NCBI GenBank assembly: GCA_010909165.1
Contig: MU008169.1
Span: 2,108,001-2,172,000 of the forward strand
Source: Anthoceros angustus
Lineage: Eukaryota > Streptophyta > Anthocerotopsida > Anthocerotales > Anthocerotaceae
Direction: 5' to 3'
DNA: 64,000 nt
Both the position numbers and the translations under genes were made by a program. The notes below the pieces were generated by a model. That model saw nothing but the letters and a program-made list of their open reading frames with translations, had not been told where the DNA came from and did not search any database. Positions 60,558-64,000 of this stretch are shown in pieces. Each line of letters opens with the position of its first letter. The first letter of the stretch is position 1.

Positions 60558-63500
60558 TTTAAAGTATGGAATATTGGTTTGAAAATCATTTGTTGGTTGA
60601 CGTTATGTTCATACATTCGCTTTGTATACACATTTAAAACCCCGGCCTTACTCTATGTGCCCCGACCCTACCTACGACTTGCGCCTAGACCTTTTTATTG
60701 GTGCGCCAAATGTCCGCTAATCCGAGTTTGATGCGTGTATAGATGCATGCGCCTTGGTTTCTAGATGAGCTACATTTTCCAAAATTTGACATGTGTAATG
60801 GTGGTTTCGATGTGTAACCTTTTGAATACGACAATGTTTCACAATGTTTTCTGAGCAGAGTAAGAAAATAAAGATAATTGATGATCGCCCTTCGATTAAT
60901 GAAAAATTAACCGGATGTTGTCGAACACAAGCGAGAGAGCATATGCCCGGCCACTACGAGCCCTAGTGAGAGCCGAGTATGTGAAGAAAGAGAGTTGGTC
61001 GCCCTAATGAGGATTTTGACCAAATGGTCGACTCGATTTTAGTGAGGCTATGAAGGAGGACACATCTATACCATTGTGGCCAACTTGCGGTGTAGTGCAG
61101 GCTAGGTGTTCGAGACGAACCATAGCCGAGCCCAAGAGATTTTGAATTTAAGATCTAACTTGCACCATGTGCCGCCGTGGTGGACTAGTAAGGTTGAAAG
61201 CCCAGTACGGACAAGGAGAAATGTAAGCCCAAGAGTTCGGTCAAGAAGCGTTGAGGAGGCATGACCATCCTTTAAGACCTTGCCCGATTCGCCAGCAGCC
61301 TGAAAGCGACAACTCAAGTGTGGCTTGTCTCGGCATGGAGGCGGTCGAGCCAGGGTGTGCACAGCATCGAGGATTTCTCGGGATGATGGGGTTTGAAAAG
61401 AACATTGATGTGAGTGTCGGTGCGCGGTGGCAAGTGTGCACGAACAGCTGGAGCAGTGTTTGCTGCACAAGTATCGGCGCAATCCTCTCCAAACCCGTGC
61501 ACTGACTCTTTGGAGTATAAGTCTTGCGTCCCGATGCACTCCCGCTCTTTGAGCATGAGTGCGCCATCATCCAGATCTTCTTTTGTATCCGTTGGCAAGT
61601 GTATGGGTCTAGTTCTCTTAATCCACTTTAATTGGCAAAATTTGTGTGCGTTTCTTCAAGCCAAAAGGGTTTTGAGACAAACCCTTCCGGAGAGACACAA
61701 AGCAAAGTGCTCATGTCACAAAGCAATACGGTAGAACGTACTCCAAAGCATGCACCGATCCACGAATAACAAGTCCCATGTGATAATCCGCTGGTCCGCC
61801 ATATGCTTGTCCACGCAAGGCGATGCGGCATTGTTTTAGGGTTGCTCCCATACATGTCCCGTGCGCCTTGGTTTCTAGATGAGCTACATTTTCCAAAATT
61901 TGACATGTGTAATGGTGGTTTCGATGGCCAACCTTTTGAATACGACAATGTTTCACAATGTTTTACGAAGTAAGAAAATAAAGATAATTGATGATCCGCC
62001 TTGAATGAAAAGCGTGTCGGATGTTGTCGAACACAAGGTAAGAGAGCATATGCCCGGCCACTACGAGCCCTAGTGAGAGCCGAGTATGTGAAGAAAGAGA
62101 GTTGGTCGCCCTAATGAGGATTTTGACCAAATGGTCGACTAAGATTTTAGTGAGGCTATGAAGGAGGACCTGCTATACCCATTGTGACGCATCGCATTGG
62201 TGTAGTTCGAGACGAACCATAGCCGAGCCAAGAGATTTTGAATTTAAGATCTAACTTGCACCATGTGCCGCCGTGGGTGGACTAGTAAGGTTGAAAGCGG
62301 TACGGACAAGGAGAAATGTAAGCCCAAGAGTTCGGTCAAGAAGCGTTGAGGAGGCATGACCATCCTTTAAGACCTTGCCCGATTCTCGCTCAAGGCCTAG
62401 AGCAAAGAACTCAAGTGTGGCTTGTCTCGGCATGGAGGGGGTCGGTCGATGGTGTGCTCGCATCGTGATTTCGTGATGGGGTTTGAAAAGAACATTGATG
62501 TGAGTGTCGGTGCGCGGTGGCAAGTGTACAGCAACTGGAACGAAAGTGTTTGCACACAAGTATCGGCGCAATCTCCAAACCCGTGCACTGACTCTTTGAG
62601 TATAAGTGCGCCAACGTCCTGCACTCCCGCTCTTTGAGCATGAGTGCGCCATCATCCAGATCTTCTTTTGTATTGGCAAGTGTATGGGTCTAGTTCTCTT
62701 AATCCACTTTAATTGGCAAAATTTGACGTGTTGCCAAAAGGGTTTTGAGACAAACCCTTCCGGAGAGACACAAAGCAAAGTGTCACAAAGCAATACGGTA
62801 GAACGTACTCCAAAGCATGCACATCACAACAAGTCCCATGTGATAATCCGCTGGTCGCCATATGCTTGTCCACGCAAGGCGATGCGGCATTGTTTTAGGG
62901 TTGCTCCCATACCGTGTCCCGACGCCTTGGCCGTGAAACTCGGTGAGGAGTCGGACTAGCACAAGGAGCATTTAAGTTCCGGGACCCCAAGCTTCCACAA
63001 GGCTATTCACCGGTACGTTGATCGATTACAAGTTCAAAGGTAGGGATGTCATGCTCAAACGCACAAGAGTTGACGCTCACGCATCCACCAACCTCAAGCT
63101 TGTCGAGAAAAGCATACAACAAGCGCTAGCTAGGGCGGAGTGGTGTAGCACCGCCACTTGACCACGTGGCCATCGGTGACGAAGGTCCCGAAAGGAGAGA
63201 AGACTGCGGCGCATCTGCGATAACATGTCCCTTGCCTCAAGGACATTTAAAGAGGAAGGTTCCCTACTAGTATACAAACGAACATGAACGAACATGTAGC
63301 CCCCAAGGCCTTCACGAGGTATATTGCCACACATAAATACAAGACAACGGATGAGGAATGTGACGAGAGAGATGAAGAAAATTGAATCGAAAATGCTTGA
63401 TAGAAAATTAAGAATAGAAAAATGCTTGAATAGAGAAAATTAAGAATAGGAAATGCTTTGATAGAGAAAATTAAGAACATCACATCTTTTACACTAGGTG

Positions 63501-64000
63501 GTCTTGCGTTTAAGTTTTTGGGCAATTTTCTTAAAAACGGTTATTCTGTTTGGATGCTATCATAACATAAAGTTCTATGATATGAATGCCGCATCAACTT
63601 TTTCCACTCTCCAACAATCTTGCGATTCATCTAACTCTTATTCCTCTAAGTCATACATCCGGTCAAGGGAACTATGTTGGCATGTTATAACTTTGGCACG
63701 TCATACATTTGCTCTTCACATGATACAAATTATAGACACAATGGCTAGTAGTCGAGCAAGTGCACACATTTGATTGTATTATGTGCATTGACCCGCCACA
63801 TTTGCATCAACACATTCCTCATTGTCCTCTCGTAGTGTGTGCTTCTTGCAGACCAAATTATGCTTGGTGAGCTCGGCACATAATAATATATGAGATAGTA
63901 GTTGACCAAGTCTCGGACATGTTGTGTCGCCTTCTGTCGCCAGCTTGGGATTACGTGGGCGGCTCGAACTTATAATCGATGCTAGTGGGCTTGGAAAGAT
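60558..64000 (+). repeat. Array unit 8, partial, with a 1.1-kb internal duplication
   Basis: Begins at the usual anchor and runs to the window edge. The segment 60747-61863 is repeated as 61864 to about 62935, after which unit order is normal. The unit is incomplete on the right. Confidence 0.9.
60747..62935 (+). repeat. 1.1-kb tandem duplication inside array unit 8
   Basis: At about 61860 the sequence is at the CGCCTTGG stretch that precedes the GTGAAAC part of the unit, but instead continues as the sequence that follows another CGCCTTGG about 1.1 kb upstream (near 60747). The joint therefore falls exactly on an 8-bp sequence shared by the two parents. Duplicate pairs include the TTTCTAGATGAGC region (60758 and 61873) and the GGAGAAATGTAAGCC region. 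Confidence 0.85.

Noticed and set aside
60747-62935. The 1.1-kb duplication as a separate short satellite
   Set aside because: It is the ordinary array unit re-entered at a shared 8-bp word, with only two copies.
773-64000. The 4.8-kb array as ribosomal DNA repeats
   Set aside because: No 18S, 5.8S, 25S or 5S rRNA core sequence was recognised in the unit, and the length is too short for a usual plant 45S unit.

Overview
The window is repeat-rich nuclear DNA, most likely from a land plant. The organism call rests on a 17.3-kb Ty3/gypsy LTR retrotransposon with a perfect tRNA-Asp primer-binding site, roughly 5.1-kb LTRs and a plant-type Gag-PR-RT-RH-INT order. I found no intact host gene, rRNA, tRNA or CRISPR array. 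The species cannot be named from this sequence alone.

Layout. (1) The backbone is a head-to-tail tandem array of a unit of about 4.77-4.85 kb. Using one conserved anchor, units begin at 773, 13986, 18815, 23663, 28487, 33252, 38090 and 60558; positions 1-772 are a truncated piece of another unit. (2) The first full unit is interrupted at 2227-10730 by a GC-rich, CT-rich block. It holds about four copies of a 0.93-1.1 kb tandem repeat with Glu/Ala/Arg-rich coding potential on the minus strand. Its right edge carries a piece of array unit in inverted orientation, which looks like an inversion breakpoint. (3) The unit starting at 38090 is split at 41223-58553 by the retrotransposon, in minus orientation, with TG...CA ends and a perfect 5-bp target duplication (CCTAT). 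(4) The last unit (60558-64000) contains a 1.1-kb internal tandem duplication and runs off the window.

The retrotransposon has recognisable Gag zinc knuckles, retropepsin, reverse transcriptase, RNase H and integrase with a DD35E core, but frame breaks separate most of them. Its LTRs are long and have sense-strand coding potential of their own.

Two patterns affect all interpretation. Small indels between array copies concentrate at CCGG, CAG and CTG sites, as expected if CHG-methylated cytosines were miscalled in a long-read assembly; many frameshifts may therefore not be real. In addition, several short patches are joined by 6-10 bp of shared sequence, including 36 bp shared exactly between one array unit and the retrotransposon LTR. 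These are either microhomology template switches or assembly-graph errors.
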